Assembly: GCA_003152255.1 (NCBI GenBank)
Contig: PLZT01000027.1
Location: 499-9,366 of the forward strand
DNA length: 8,868 nt
Direction: 5' to 3'
Origin: Methylocystaceae bacterium
GTDB lineage: Bacteria; Pseudomonadota; Alphaproteobacteria; Rhizobiales; Beijerinckiaceae
A model generated the notes under the pieces. That model was given only the letters and a program-made list of their open reading frames with translations. It was not told where the DNA came from and made no database searches. Shown here piece after piece: positions 1 to 7,372 of this stretch (positions within the stretch are counted from its first letter, which is position 1; each line of letters starts with the position of its first letter). The position numbers and the translations under genes are program-made.

Positions 1-1
1 A

Positions 2-205
2 AAATGCCGCCACGCCGATATCCGTGCACCAAAGCCAATGAAGGGGGACAATGCCGATGATCTTCGTCAGTTCAACACAGCCCTCTGTGCGGCGATGTCG
101 TTGAAATCTGCTTATGCTTATTTCATTGGGGCAGTCTACTCGTGTGTGATCGAGCGTTTGCAGGCGGCGGGCGTTGATGTTTTTGAGGAAAGACGCACTC
201 AATAA
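2..205 (+). CDS. C-terminal end of an unrecognised protein (partial, runs off left edge)
   Basis: An uninterrupted frame enters from the left edge and ends with TAA at 203-205, giving about 67 residues. The last part reads as plausible protein (…DDLRQFNTALCAAM, then an Ala/Tyr/Phe-rich stretch, then …AAGVDVFEERRTQ). An internal ATG at 38 could begin a 55-residue protein, but no ribosome binding site precedes it, so a longer gene starting outside the window is more likely. I do not recognise the family. The Ala/Tyr/Phe-rich stretch could be an amphipathic or membrane-contacting helix. It ends 162 bases before the regulator and is probably a separate transcription unit. The frame is short enough that chance cannot be excluded. 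Confidence 0.4.
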   Translation, partial: KCRHADIRAPKPMKGDNADDLRQFNTALCAAMSLKSAYAYFIGAVYSCVIERLQAAGVDVFEERRTQ

Positions 206-242
206 ATGTCCGGCTTACGCCCTTCCAATTGATGTCTCAGGC

Positions 243-250
243 GACATGTC
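243..250. repeat. Short perfect palindrome GACATGTC, possible operator half
   Basis: GACATGTC reads the same on both strands. Its left half also pairs with ATGTC at 232-236, giving a 5-bp inverted repeat with a 6-base loop. It lies 53 bases upstream of the possible -35 box of an operon that begins with an HTH regulator, so it could be a binding site. Palindromes of this length arise often by chance, hence the low confidence. Confidence 0.15.
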
Positions 251-302
251 CTCAGCTTTTGGCCCTTGATCCGAGGCCCATCTTTCCTAAAATTCTCTTG
301 CA

Positions 303-332
303 TTGCTCCGTCCTCTGTCCTAACCGTTATAA
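303..332 (+). promoter_or_regulatory. Possible sigma70-type promoter for the regulator-hyf operon
   Basis: A TTGCTC (303-308) and a TTATAA (327-332) are separated by 18 bases and lie about 35 bases upstream of the regulator's ATG at 368. The surroundings (about 290-355) are more A/T-rich than the genes on either side. This is the only reasonable promoter candidate ahead of the seven-gene run. Both boxes are imperfect and this is pattern matching only. Confidence 0.25.
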
Positions 333-367
333 GTCATATTTTTCATCGAATAACTGATGGCTTTGAC

Positions 368-751
368 ATGATAACAGCGACCCAGCTTCGAGCGGCGCGC
401 GCGCTCGCCGGCTTGGACCAACGCAAACTGGCGGAACTGTCAGGTTTGTCGCTCCCGACCATTCAGCGAATGGAGACGAGCGAGGACGTCATTCGCGGAA
501 ATGTCGATTCGCTGACCAAACTAATCACCGCTCTAGCCAGCATCGGCATCGAGTTCATTGGCGATGGAATCATCAGTCCAGCCGGAGGACGCGGGGTCCG
601 TTTGAAAAAATCCGCGAACCCGTCATCTGACCAATGGGCGTTCAATCCAAGGGGACCCGGCGTCCGCGCAACAAAATCTGCGGCCTCGCCCAACCCCGCT
701 GAGACAGACAAAGTGGCGGATGACGCGCCGTCGGGCCGCGAGGGGAGGTAG
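368..751 (+). CDS. XRE-family helix-turn-helix transcriptional regulator
   Basis: A 127-residue DNA-binding protein, probably a cytoplasmic regulator of the downstream operon. Residues 4-57 form a Cro/C1-type helix-turn-helix: TQLRAARALAGLDQRKLAEL, then SGLSLPTIQRMETSE as the turn and recognition helix. A GGRGVRL motif follows at about 69-75, and then a low-complexity, probably disordered tail rich in Pro, Ala, Ser and charged residues. The frame is open back to an ATG at 266, but I start it at 368. Proteins of this family typically begin MITAxQLRAARAL, the extra 34 residues look non-domain, and GATGG lies 7 bases upstream. It ends 6 bases before the hyfB start, so it is co-transcribed and could act on its own promoter. 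The sensed signal is unknown; no ligand-binding domain is visible. Confidence 0.85.
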   Translation: MITATQLRAARALAGLDQRKLAELSGLSLPTIQRMETSEDVIRGNVDSLTKLITALASIGIEFIGDGIISPAGGRGVRLKKSANPSSDQWAFNPRGPGVRATKSAASPNPAETDKVADDAPSGREGR

Positions 752-757
752 TCGACG

Positions 758-2764
758 ATGCCCTTGACGATCGCCCTTTGGAGCGTCGCCGCACTGCTCG
801 GCACGGGAGGACTGGCCATCGCCCTTGCGCGAAGCGTCGCGGCGAGCCGCATTGTCTACGGTCTTTGTTGCGCTCTCTGCCTCTTTCTTTTCGTCACAGC
901 TGTTATTCCTCGGGGCGCGGTTGCGTTAACGGCCACGCTGCCGCTAGGCCTGCCATGGATCGGCGCGCATTTCCAAATCGACGTGCTGAGCGCTTTCTTC
1001 CTCGCAATCGTCAACCTGGGCGGCGCAGCGGCAAGCCTTTATGCGATCGGCTATGGCGCTCAGGAAAAGGATCCCTCTCGCATCCTGCCGTTTTTCCCGG
1101 CCTTTCTGGCCGGCATGAACCTGGTGCTCCTGGCCGATGACGCATTCAGCTTTCTGGTGGCCTGGGAGTTCATGTCGCTTTCGTCATGGGCGCTCGTCAT
1201 GGCGCACCATCACCACGGCGAGAACCGACGAGCGGGCTTCATATATCTGCTCATGGCGAGCTTCGGCACGCTCGCGCTGTTGATGGCGTTCGGATTGCTT
1301 GCAGGGTCTGTCGGGGGCTACTCTTTTTCGGACATCCGCGAGGCGACGCATGGCCCCTCATGGAAGTCCGGCCTCGTGCTGGCGCTAGTGCTTTTGGGCG
1401 CCGGATCGAAGGCTGGCCTCGTTCCCCTGCATATCTGGCTGCCGCTCGCTCACCCCGCCGCGCCAAGTCATGTTTCGGCGTTGATGAGCGGCGTCATGAC
1501 CAAAGTCGCCATCTACGGGTTCATTCGCATCGTTTTCGATTTGCTCGGGCCGCCTGAGTTCTGGTGGAGCATGCCGCCGCTCGCACTCGGAGCGATCACC
1601 GCCATGCTCGGCATTCTTTCGGCGACGATCCAGAGCGACCTGAAAAAACTGCTCGCTTACAGCACGATCGAAAATATCGGGATCATCTTCGTCGCTCTCG
1701 GTTTGGCGCTGGCGTTCAAGGCGAATGGCATGGCCTTGCCGGCGGCGCTGGCTTTTACCGCCGCTCTGTTCCATGTCTTCAATCACTCTCTATTCAAGAG
1801 TCTTCTGTTCTTTGGCGCTGGCGCCGTGCTCAACGCCACCGGCGAGCGCGACATCGAGCGCCTCGGCGGGCTCATCCATTCCATGCCACGTACGGCGTTC
1901 GTGTTTCTAGGCGCCTGCCTGGCGATTTCCGCCTTGCCGCCGCTCAACGGCTTCGTGTCCGAATGGCTCGTTTTCCAGGCCATTCTGCTCAGTCCATCGC
2001 TACCGCAATGGAGTCTGAAACTCTTGGTTCCCGCCGTGGGCGTCGCCCTGGCGCTTAGTGCGGCGTTGTGCGCGGGTTGTTTCGTGCGCGCCTTTGGCAT
2101 TGCATTTCTGGGGCGCGCTCGATCAATCGCGGCCAAAAACGCCCACGACACGGATCCGTGGTCACTCGCGGCGATGTCCGGTCTATTGGCACTATGTCTC
2201 CTGGCGGGTCTTTTTCCGAGCTATATGATCGATACGATCACGCCCGTCGCAAAGATGTTCGTTGGCGGCCATATGCCAACCCAGGGTGGGATTCCCTGGC
2301 TGTCGATCGTGCCGATCGCCGAGAGCCGCAGCTCTTACAACGGCCTACTGGTGTTTATATTTATCGCCTTTTCGGCTTTTGTCGTCGCGCGGACCAGTCT
2401 CGGTTTTGGGTCGCACGCCTTGCGGCGAGGCCCTGCGTGGGATTGCGGTTATCCCGACCCGAGCCCTGTTACCCAATACACTGGCAGTAGTTTCGCTCAG
2501 CCGATTCGGCGAACCCTTGGGAATGTCGCTTTTGTCGCGCGTGACCATCTGGACATGCCGCCGCCTGGCGACATCCGTCCCGCGCGATTCGGCGTCGAAA
2601 TTCGCGACCGCGTCTGGGACGGCGTCTACACGCCGATCTCAAGAGGCGTCGACTTTTGCGCCGATCAATTCAACAAGCTGCATTTTCTGACTATCCAAGG
2701 ATACCTCACTCTCGTCTTCGTCGCGCTCGTCGGGCTGCTTCTGGTGGTTGCGATATGGCCATGA
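758..2764 (+). CDS. hyfB: HyfB-like proton-translocating antiporter subunit of an Ehr/group 4-type complex
   Basis: A 668-residue, highly hydrophobic inner-membrane protein of the NuoL/MrpA antiporter family, close in length to E. coli HyfB (about 670). The family moves H+ or Na+ across the membrane as part of complex I-like machines. Charged residues expected in the channel are present: E137 in WEFMS, K218 in GSKAG, K249 in MTK, K296/K297 in SDLKKLLAYS, H343 and K347 in NHSLFKS, and E402 in FVSEW. The C-terminal stretch has the HyfB/HycC hallmark W-x-CGYPDP…QYTGSSFAQPIRR (about residues 560-585), which separates it from ordinary NuoL. The start is set by GGGGAGG at 742-748, 9 bases upstream of the ATG. 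It overlaps hyfC by 4 or 10 bases. Four consecutive His at 150-153 sit in a loop after E137. The subunit family is certain; the ion it moves is not. Confidence 0.95.
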   Translation: MPLTIALWSVAALLGTGGLAIALARSVAASRIVYGLCCALCLFLFVTAVIPRGAVALTATLPLGLPWIGAHFQIDVLSAFFLAIVNLGGAAASLYAIGYGAQEKDPSRILPFFPAFLAGMNLVLLADDAFSFLVAWEFMSLSSWALVMAHHHHGENRRAGFIYLLMASFGTLALLMAFGLLAGSVGGYSFSDIREATHGPSWKSGLVLALVLLGAGSKAGLVPLHIWLPLAHPAAPSHVSALMSGVMTKVAIYGFIRIVFDLLGPPEFWWSMPPLALGAITAMLGILSATIQSDLKKLLAYSTIENIGIIFVALGLALAFKANGMALPAALAFTAALFHVFNHSLFKSLLFFGAGAVLNATGERDIERLGGLIHSMPRTAFVFLGACLAISALPPLNGFVSEWLVFQAILLSPSLPQWSLKLLVPAVGVALALSAALCAGCFVRAFGIAFLGRARSIAAKNAHDTDPWSLAAMSGLLALCLLAGLFPSYMIDTITPVAKMFVGGHMPTQGGIPWLSIVPIAESRSSYNGLLVFIFIAFSAFVVARTSLGFGSHALRRGPAWDCGYPDPSPVTQYTGSSFAQPIRRTLGNVAFVARDHLDMPPPGDIRPARFGVEIRDRVWDGVYTPISRGVDFCADQFNKLHFLTIQGYLTLVFVALVGLLLVVAIWP

Positions 2765-3708
2765 TCTTCGATTTCGCCGCTCAGGGTGTGCAAATGATTC
2801 TGGTGCTGGCGCTGGCGCCGCTCCTGCTCGGCTTCACGCGCAAGGTGAAGGCGCGACTCTTGCGCCGACGCGGACCGCCGATCTTTCAGCCATACCGCGA
2901 TCTGCTCAAACTGCTCCGCAAGGACGTCGTGCTCGCTGACAATGCCTCCTGGCTGTTTCGTTCCGCACCTTATCTCATCTTCGCTGCGACCTGGGTCGCT
3001 GCGGCGCTCGTGCCGACGTTCGCCACGGGGCTGATGTTCAACTGGTCGGCCGACCTTATCGTCATCACCGCTCTCTTGGGAAGCGCCAGGTTCTTTCTCG
3101 CGCTCGCCGGCATGGACGTTGGAACGAGCTTCGGAGGCATCGGTTCGAGCCGCGAGACGATGTTCGCTTCTCTCGCCGAGCCGGCAATGATCATGATTGT
3201 CTTCATCGTCTCTCTCATCGCCGGCTCGACGCAGCTTTCCGAAATCGCCGCCCACATGCTCTCGCATATCGAATTGCGCGTATCGTATGGCTTGGCGCTG
3301 ATCGGTCTCGTCATCGTCGCGATAGCGGAGAATGGCAGAATCCCCGTCGACAATCCGGCGACGCATCTCGAGCTCACCATGGTGCATGAAGCGATGGTGC
3401 TTGAATATTCCGGACGCTATCTCGCAGTGATTGAACTGGCTTCAGCATTGAAGCTTCTCCTTTATATTTCGCTGATCGCTTGCATCTTCGCGCCATGGGG
3501 GCTCGCCCCGCACGGAGCAGATTTCCGCACCATGACGTTCGGCGCGGCCGCCTATGTGGTCAAGCTAGCTGTCGGCGGGTTCTTGCTTGCGCTGTTCGAA
3601 ATTTCGACCGCGAAAATGCGTGTGTTTCGCGTACCCGATTTCCTCGGCGCAGCGCTGATGCTCGGACTTCTCGGCACGCTGCTCCTCTTCGTCTCACGGA
3701 GCCTTTGA
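2755..3708 (+). CDS. hyfC: HyfC-like (NuoH-type) membrane anchor subunit
   Basis: A 317-residue membrane protein of the NuoH/HyfC/HycD family (E. coli HyfC is about 320). In this family the protein joins the Fe-S small subunit and large subunit to the membrane arm. Signature stretches are RRRGPPIFQPYRDLLKLLRK (37-56), the acidic loop AENGRIPVDNPATHLELTMV followed by HEAMVLEYSG (191-220), and FEISTAKMRVFRVPDFLG (281-298). The frame is open upstream to 2656, but that segment is the hyfB C-terminus read in another frame. The start at 2755 has GGTGG at 2743-2747 seven bases away. An ATG at 2761 would give an ATGA overlap with the hyfB stop and a protein two residues shorter, so the choice is not certain. 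The stop overlaps the hyfE start as TGATG. Confidence 0.95.
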   Translation: MAMIFDFAAQGVQMILVLALAPLLLGFTRKVKARLLRRRGPPIFQPYRDLLKLLRKDVVLADNASWLFRSAPYLIFAATWVAAALVPTFATGLMFNWSADLIVITALLGSARFFLALAGMDVGTSFGGIGSSRETMFASLAEPAMIMIVFIVSLIAGSTQLSEIAAHMLSHIELRVSYGLALIGLVIVAIAENGRIPVDNPATHLELTMVHEAMVLEYSGRYLAVIELASALKLLLYISLIACIFAPWGLAPHGADFRTMTFGAAAYVVKLAVGGFLLALFEISTAKMRVFRVPDFLGAALMLGLLGTLLLFVSRSL

Positions 3709-4370
3709 TGGGTACCCTGTCGTTCGACATCGCGCATCTGTTCGCCGGCGGCCTCGTTCTGGTCAGTTTCATGATGCTTTATCAAGATCGCATGTCGGGG
3801 CTGATCAACATCTTCACCCTACATGCCGTTGTCTTGTCGCTTTCGGTTGGTTGGCAGGCCTATGCCCAGCACGCGCCCCACCTTTTCCTGACGGCGGCGA
3901 TAGCAATCGTTTTCAAGGCCGTGATCATTCCTGTGAGTCTTCAGCGCATTATGGTGCGCTTGCGAATCCACCGTGATATCGAAATCATCGGTGGCGTCGG
4001 CGTCACCATGCTCGTCGGCATTGGTCTCGTCGCCCTATCAATGGTTGTCATGCTTCCAGCCACGGCTGCCGCCGATCCGCTGGCACGCGAGGATCTCGCT
4101 TTCGCGCTGTCTGTCGTCCTTCTCGGTTTGCTCATGATGGTGACGCGCCGCAATGCGGTCAGCCAAGTCATTGGCTTCATGTCGCTTGAGAACGGGCTCA
4201 TTCTTGCCGCCACCGGCGCAAAAGGTATGCCGCTCGTGGTTGAAATCAGCGTCGCATTTTCGGTTTTGATCGCTTTCATCGTGATCGGAATTTTTCTGTT
4301 TCGCATTCGCGAACGATTCGACACCGTCGACGTCCAGGAACTCGACCGTGTTCGCGGAGGTCGTCGATGA
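3708..4370 (+). CDS. hyfE: HyfE-like (NuoK-type) membrane subunit
   Basis: A 220-residue membrane protein with about six to seven hydrophobic segments, close to E. coli HyfE (216). HyfE corresponds to a NuoK-like module with extra N-terminal helices. Visible marks are FKAVIIPVSLQRI (69-81), the NuoK-type glutamate E161 in SLENGLILAATG, and E179 in the next helix. These buried carboxylates fit proton transfer in the membrane arm. The start at 3708 is supported by GGAG at 3698-3701, 6 bases upstream, and by a one-base overlap with the hyfC stop. A frame extension back to 3480 lies wholly within hyfC and reads as Arg-rich non-membrane sequence, so I reject it. The charged C-terminal tail ends in the ATGA overlap with hyfF. 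Confidence 0.93.
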   Translation: MGTLSFDIAHLFAGGLVLVSFMMLYQDRMSGLINIFTLHAVVLSLSVGWQAYAQHAPHLFLTAAIAIVFKAVIIPVSLQRIMVRLRIHRDIEIIGGVGVTMLVGIGLVALSMVVMLPATAAADPLAREDLAFALSVVLLGLLMMVTRRNAVSQVIGFMSLENGLILAATGAKGMPLVVEISVAFSVLIAFIVIGIFLFRIRERFDTVDVQELDRVRGGRR

Positions 4371-5815
4371 ACATCCCGGCTTTCGAACCCGTCGACGCAT
4401 TGCTGGTCATCCCGGCCCTGTCGGCGCTCATTCTCGCGTTTCTGTCCGGCTACCGTCTAACGTCTTACATCAACTTTATTTCATCGGGCGCCACCTTCCT
4501 TTGCGCAGGAGCGCTGCTGTTCAATCGACCGGCTCCGGGCAACTATCTCTTTGTCGATGATCTAAATATTGTTTTCGTTGTGCTCTCGACCTTCATCGGT
4601 TTCACGACGAGCGCCTACAGCGCGAGCTATATCGGTCACGAACTCGAGACGGGAAAACTAAAACCTTCATATGTAAGATTCTATCACGCCATGTACCAGT
4701 CGATGATGTTCGGCATGAATCTGGCGCTGCTTGCCAACAATATCGGTCTGATGTGGGTGGCGATCGAGATCGCCACCCTGACAACGGTGTTGATGGTTGG
4801 CATCTATCGCACGCCCGACGCGCTGGAGGCGGCCTGGAAATACTTCATCCTCGGCAGCGTCGGCATCGCGCTCGCTCTGTTCGGCACGATCCTCGTCTAT
4901 ATGTCCGCGCAGCCGGTCCTTGGAGAGGGTTATAACGCCATGGTCTGGACCGCCCTGATGCAGCACGGGGCGGAATTCAGTCCAAGACTCCTCAACGTCG
5001 CGTTCGTTTTTCTGATGTTGGGCTATGGCACAAAAGTTGGACTTGTGCCCATGCACGCTTGGCTTCCCGACGCGCATGCAGAGGGACCGACGCCGATCTC
5101 GGCGGTTCTATCGGGTCTGCTTCTCAACGTCGCGCTCTATGCAGTTTTGCGCTTCAAAATGCTGCTCGCGGGCAACGCCGCCGCGATCGCGCCGGGCCCG
5201 CTCATGATCGCGCTCGGCCTTGCTTCGTTGATCTTCGCCGGCTTCATGCTTTATCGTCGCGATGACATCAAGCGATTGTTCGCCTATTCGTCGATTGAGC
5301 ATATGGGCATCATCACCTTCGCTTTCGGCATGGGCGGGCCGCTAGCCAATTTTGCCGGACTTCTTCACATGACGATGCATAGTCTGACCAAGTCGGCGAT
5401 CTTTTTCGCCGTCGGCCATATCGCGCAGGTCAAGGGCACGCAGAAGATCGCTAATATTCGAGGGTTGACCGAAAGCCATCCGGTGCTCGGTTGGGGGCTC
5501 GTCGCTGGAGTCATGGCCATCGCCGGTCTGCCGCCGTTTGGCGTTTTCATGAGCGAGTTCCTGGTTGTGAGTTCGACATTCGCGCGCCAGCCGCTACTTG
5601 CCATCCCGCTCGCCTTTGGTTTGCTGGTGGCGTTCGGCGCGCTTTTGATGCGCGTTATCGGATTGGCTTTCGGGGAGCCGTCGGACTCTATTGGCGAGGT
5701 CGAAGCCTCGGTTGTCCCACTCTTCTTCCATCTCGCACTGGTGTTGCTGATGGGAATCTGGCTGGAGCCTCACGTCGCGGCGTGGTTTCAGAATGTCGCG
5801 AAGCTGCTTGGATAA
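4367..5815 (+). CDS. hyfF: HyfF-like second antiporter subunit (NuoL/M/N family)
   Basis: A 482-residue polytopic membrane protein, the second proton-pumping module of the complex (E. coli HyfF is about 526). Channel residues of the family are present: E134 in VAIEIATL, K223 in YGTKVGLVPMHAWLPDAHAE (which carries D235), K302 in DDIKRLFAYSSIEHMG, H334/H338 and K342 in LLHMTMHSLTKS, and E397 in FMSEF. No long lateral helix like that at the NuoL C-terminus is seen. The start has an ideal GGAGG at 4356-4360, 6 bases upstream, and ATGA overlaps the hyfE stop, so translation is probably coupled. With HyfB it gives the complex two antiporter-type units. The gap to hyfG is 27 bases, one of the larger spacings in the run. 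Confidence 0.95.
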   Translation: MNIPAFEPVDALLVIPALSALILAFLSGYRLTSYINFISSGATFLCAGALLFNRPAPGNYLFVDDLNIVFVVLSTFIGFTTSAYSASYIGHELETGKLKPSYVRFYHAMYQSMMFGMNLALLANNIGLMWVAIEIATLTTVLMVGIYRTPDALEAAWKYFILGSVGIALALFGTILVYMSAQPVLGEGYNAMVWTALMQHGAEFSPRLLNVAFVFLMLGYGTKVGLVPMHAWLPDAHAEGPTPISAVLSGLLLNVALYAVLRFKMLLAGNAAAIAPGPLMIALGLASLIFAGFMLYRRDDIKRLFAYSSIEHMGIITFAFGMGGPLANFAGLLHMTMHSLTKSAIFFAVGHIAQVKGTQKIANIRGLTESHPVLGWGLVAGVMAIAGLPPFGVFMSEFLVVSSTFARQPLLAIPLAFGLLVAFGALLMRVIGLAFGEPSDSIGEVEASVVPLFFHLALVLLMGIWLEPHVAAWFQNVAKLLG

Positions 5816-5842
5816 GGCCTGAAGGAACGAGGATAGGGGATC

Positions 5843-7360
5843 ATGATATCGCTTCGAATGACGATGCGAGGAGGACGCAGAGTTGAACAATGCCGCCCCT
5901 GGCCGCGCCATGTCGTCGATCAGACCAGTTGGCTGCGCGTGATCCGCGAAATCAGCAAGGGTCATGGCGACATGTTGGGTCTATGGAGCGATGGCGCGGA
6001 CCTTCACATGGCCATATTGGATCATGAATCCTCAGACTTCGGCATCGTCACTCTAGAATGTCCGAACGGCCGCTTTCCCTCCGTTGGCCACATGCATCCG
6101 CCCGCCTTGCGGCTCGAACGCGCTATCCGCGATATTTATGGGCTCCAAGCGGACGGCTCACCTGATTTGCGGAATTGGCTCGATCATAATCGCTGGGGCG
6201 TGCGGCGCCCTGGCGCCAAACCGGAGCCTTCCGAAGCATCTGGAAATTCATACAGCTTCCTTGCCGCGGAAGGCGCGCCGCTCCATCAAATCCCCGTTGG
6301 GCCCGTCCATGCCGGCATTATCGAGCCCGGTCATTTCCGCTTTTCAGCGAATGGGGAAGTCGTCGTCCGCCTCGAGGAACGGTTTGGATACGTTCATAAA
6401 GGCATAGAGCAATTGATGGTCGATGCGCCGCTCGATCGAGCCGCGCGTCTGGCTGGCCGCGTCTCTGGCGACAGCACCGTCGCCTACGCTCTCTCTTTCG
6501 CGCACGCTGTCGAATCCGCGCTAGAAATTCAGGTCCCGGAACGGGCGCTCTACCTGCGGGCGCTGATGGCCGAACTCGAGCGGCTCGCCAATCATATTGG
6601 CGATATTGGCGCGATCTGCAATGACGCCTCCTTTTCCTTGATGCACACGCATTGCGCAATTCTACGCGAACGGGTTCTCAGAGCTTCGCACCTGTGTTTT
6701 GGCCACAGGCTCATGATGGACCGCATCGTCCCGGGCGGCGTCGTCGACGATTTGACCATGGAAGGCGCAGTGGCGTTGCACGCTTTGCTGAGCGGAGCGA
6801 AAAAAATCATTCCGCAATTCATTGAACTCTATGGCGATACGACCTCCATACAGGATCGCACGGTCGGAGCGGGGCATCTGCGGTCCGAATTGGTGAACCA
6901 ATATGGCTGTGGCGGCGTCATTGGACGCTCCTCTGGCCGTAGTTTCGATGCGCGGCGCCGGCCGGGCTATGCGCCTTACCCGGACCTCTCTTTCAAAGTC
7001 GGATCGGCCCATGCTGGCGATGTCGACGCACGGATCTGGGTGCGTTTCGACGAGATCAACGTGTCGCTCGGACTGATCGAGCAGATTCTCGGAAAGATAC
7101 CGGAAGGACCTCTGCGGACCGAGAGTTTGCCAGCATCGAGCAAAACGTGCGAAGGCGCGGCCCTTGTCGAGGGCTTTCGCGGCGACATTTTCGTCTGGGT
7201 GAGAATCGGCGCCACAGGCACCGTGCAGCGCTGTCATCTCCGCGATCCGTCCTGGTTCCAATGGCCGCTGCTCGAAGCAGTGATGGAGGGCAATATCGTC
7301 GCTGATTTTCCGCTCTGCAATAAATCGTTCAACTGCTCCTATTCGGGGCACGACCTCTAG
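5843..7360 (+). CDS. hyfG: HyfG-like large subunit (NuoC-NuoD fusion) lacking NiFe ligands; Ehr-type
   Basis: A 505-residue soluble protein for the peripheral arm. Residues about 15-115 form a NuoC/30-kDa domain (HPPALRLERAIRDIYGL at 85-101). Residues about 145-505 form the NuoD/hydrogenase-large-subunit domain (GPVHAGIIEPGHFRF at 153-167, YVHKGIEQL at 183-191, LERLANHIGDIGA at 245-257). In group 4 hydrogenases the first ligand motif is CGICGFAH. Here the matching stretch is VSGDSTVAYALSFAHAVE (207-224), with no cysteine. The second motif, DPCxxC, is replaced by NCSYSG (497-502). The protein ends at …SGHDL, where a hydrogenase would be cleaved, so no maturation peptide exists. H2 chemistry at a NiFe centre is therefore not expected. 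The start is uncertain: ATG 5843 has GAGG 10 bases upstream, but ATGs at 5858 and 5864 are also possible. The fold and complex are certain; the substrate is unknown. Confidence 0.92.
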   Translation: MISLRMTMRGGRRVEQCRPWPRHVVDQTSWLRVIREISKGHGDMLGLWSDGADLHMAILDHESSDFGIVTLECPNGRFPSVGHMHPPALRLERAIRDIYGLQADGSPDLRNWLDHNRWGVRRPGAKPEPSEASGNSYSFLAAEGAPLHQIPVGPVHAGIIEPGHFRFSANGEVVVRLEERFGYVHKGIEQLMVDAPLDRAARLAGRVSGDSTVAYALSFAHAVESALEIQVPERALYLRALMAELERLANHIGDIGAICNDASFSLMHTHCAILRERVLRASHLCFGHRLMMDRIVPGGVVDDLTMEGAVALHALLSGAKKIIPQFIELYGDTTSIQDRTVGAGHLRSELVNQYGCGGVIGRSSGRSFDARRRPGYAPYPDLSFKVGSAHAGDVDARIWVRFDEINVSLGLIEQILGKIPEGPLRTESLPASSKTCEGAALVEGFRGDIFVWVRIGATGTVQRCHLRDPSWFQWPLLEAVMEGNIVADFPLCNKSFNCSYSGHDL

Positions 7361-7372
7361 GGCTCGGCAACT

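Noticed and set aside
463..852. Minus-strand open frame of 129 codons over the regulator/hyfB junction
   Set aside because: It is antisense to the HTH domain and the hyfB start, and its composition reflects the complementary strand of G+C-rich coding DNA.
2665..3387. Long minus-strand frame (240 codons) opposite hyfC
   Set aside because: Rich in Arg, Glu, Asp and His with no domain; typical shadow of a hydrophobic membrane protein gene.
5868..5885. Strong ribosome binding site GAGGAGG followed by TTG as a start for hyfG
   Set aside because: The TTG at 5883 is out of frame with hyfG, and the in-frame codon there is GTT.
6662..7351. Long minus-strand frame (229 codons) opposite hyfG
   Set aside because: The plus strand encodes clearly conserved NuoD-family motifs here; the antisense product matches nothing.
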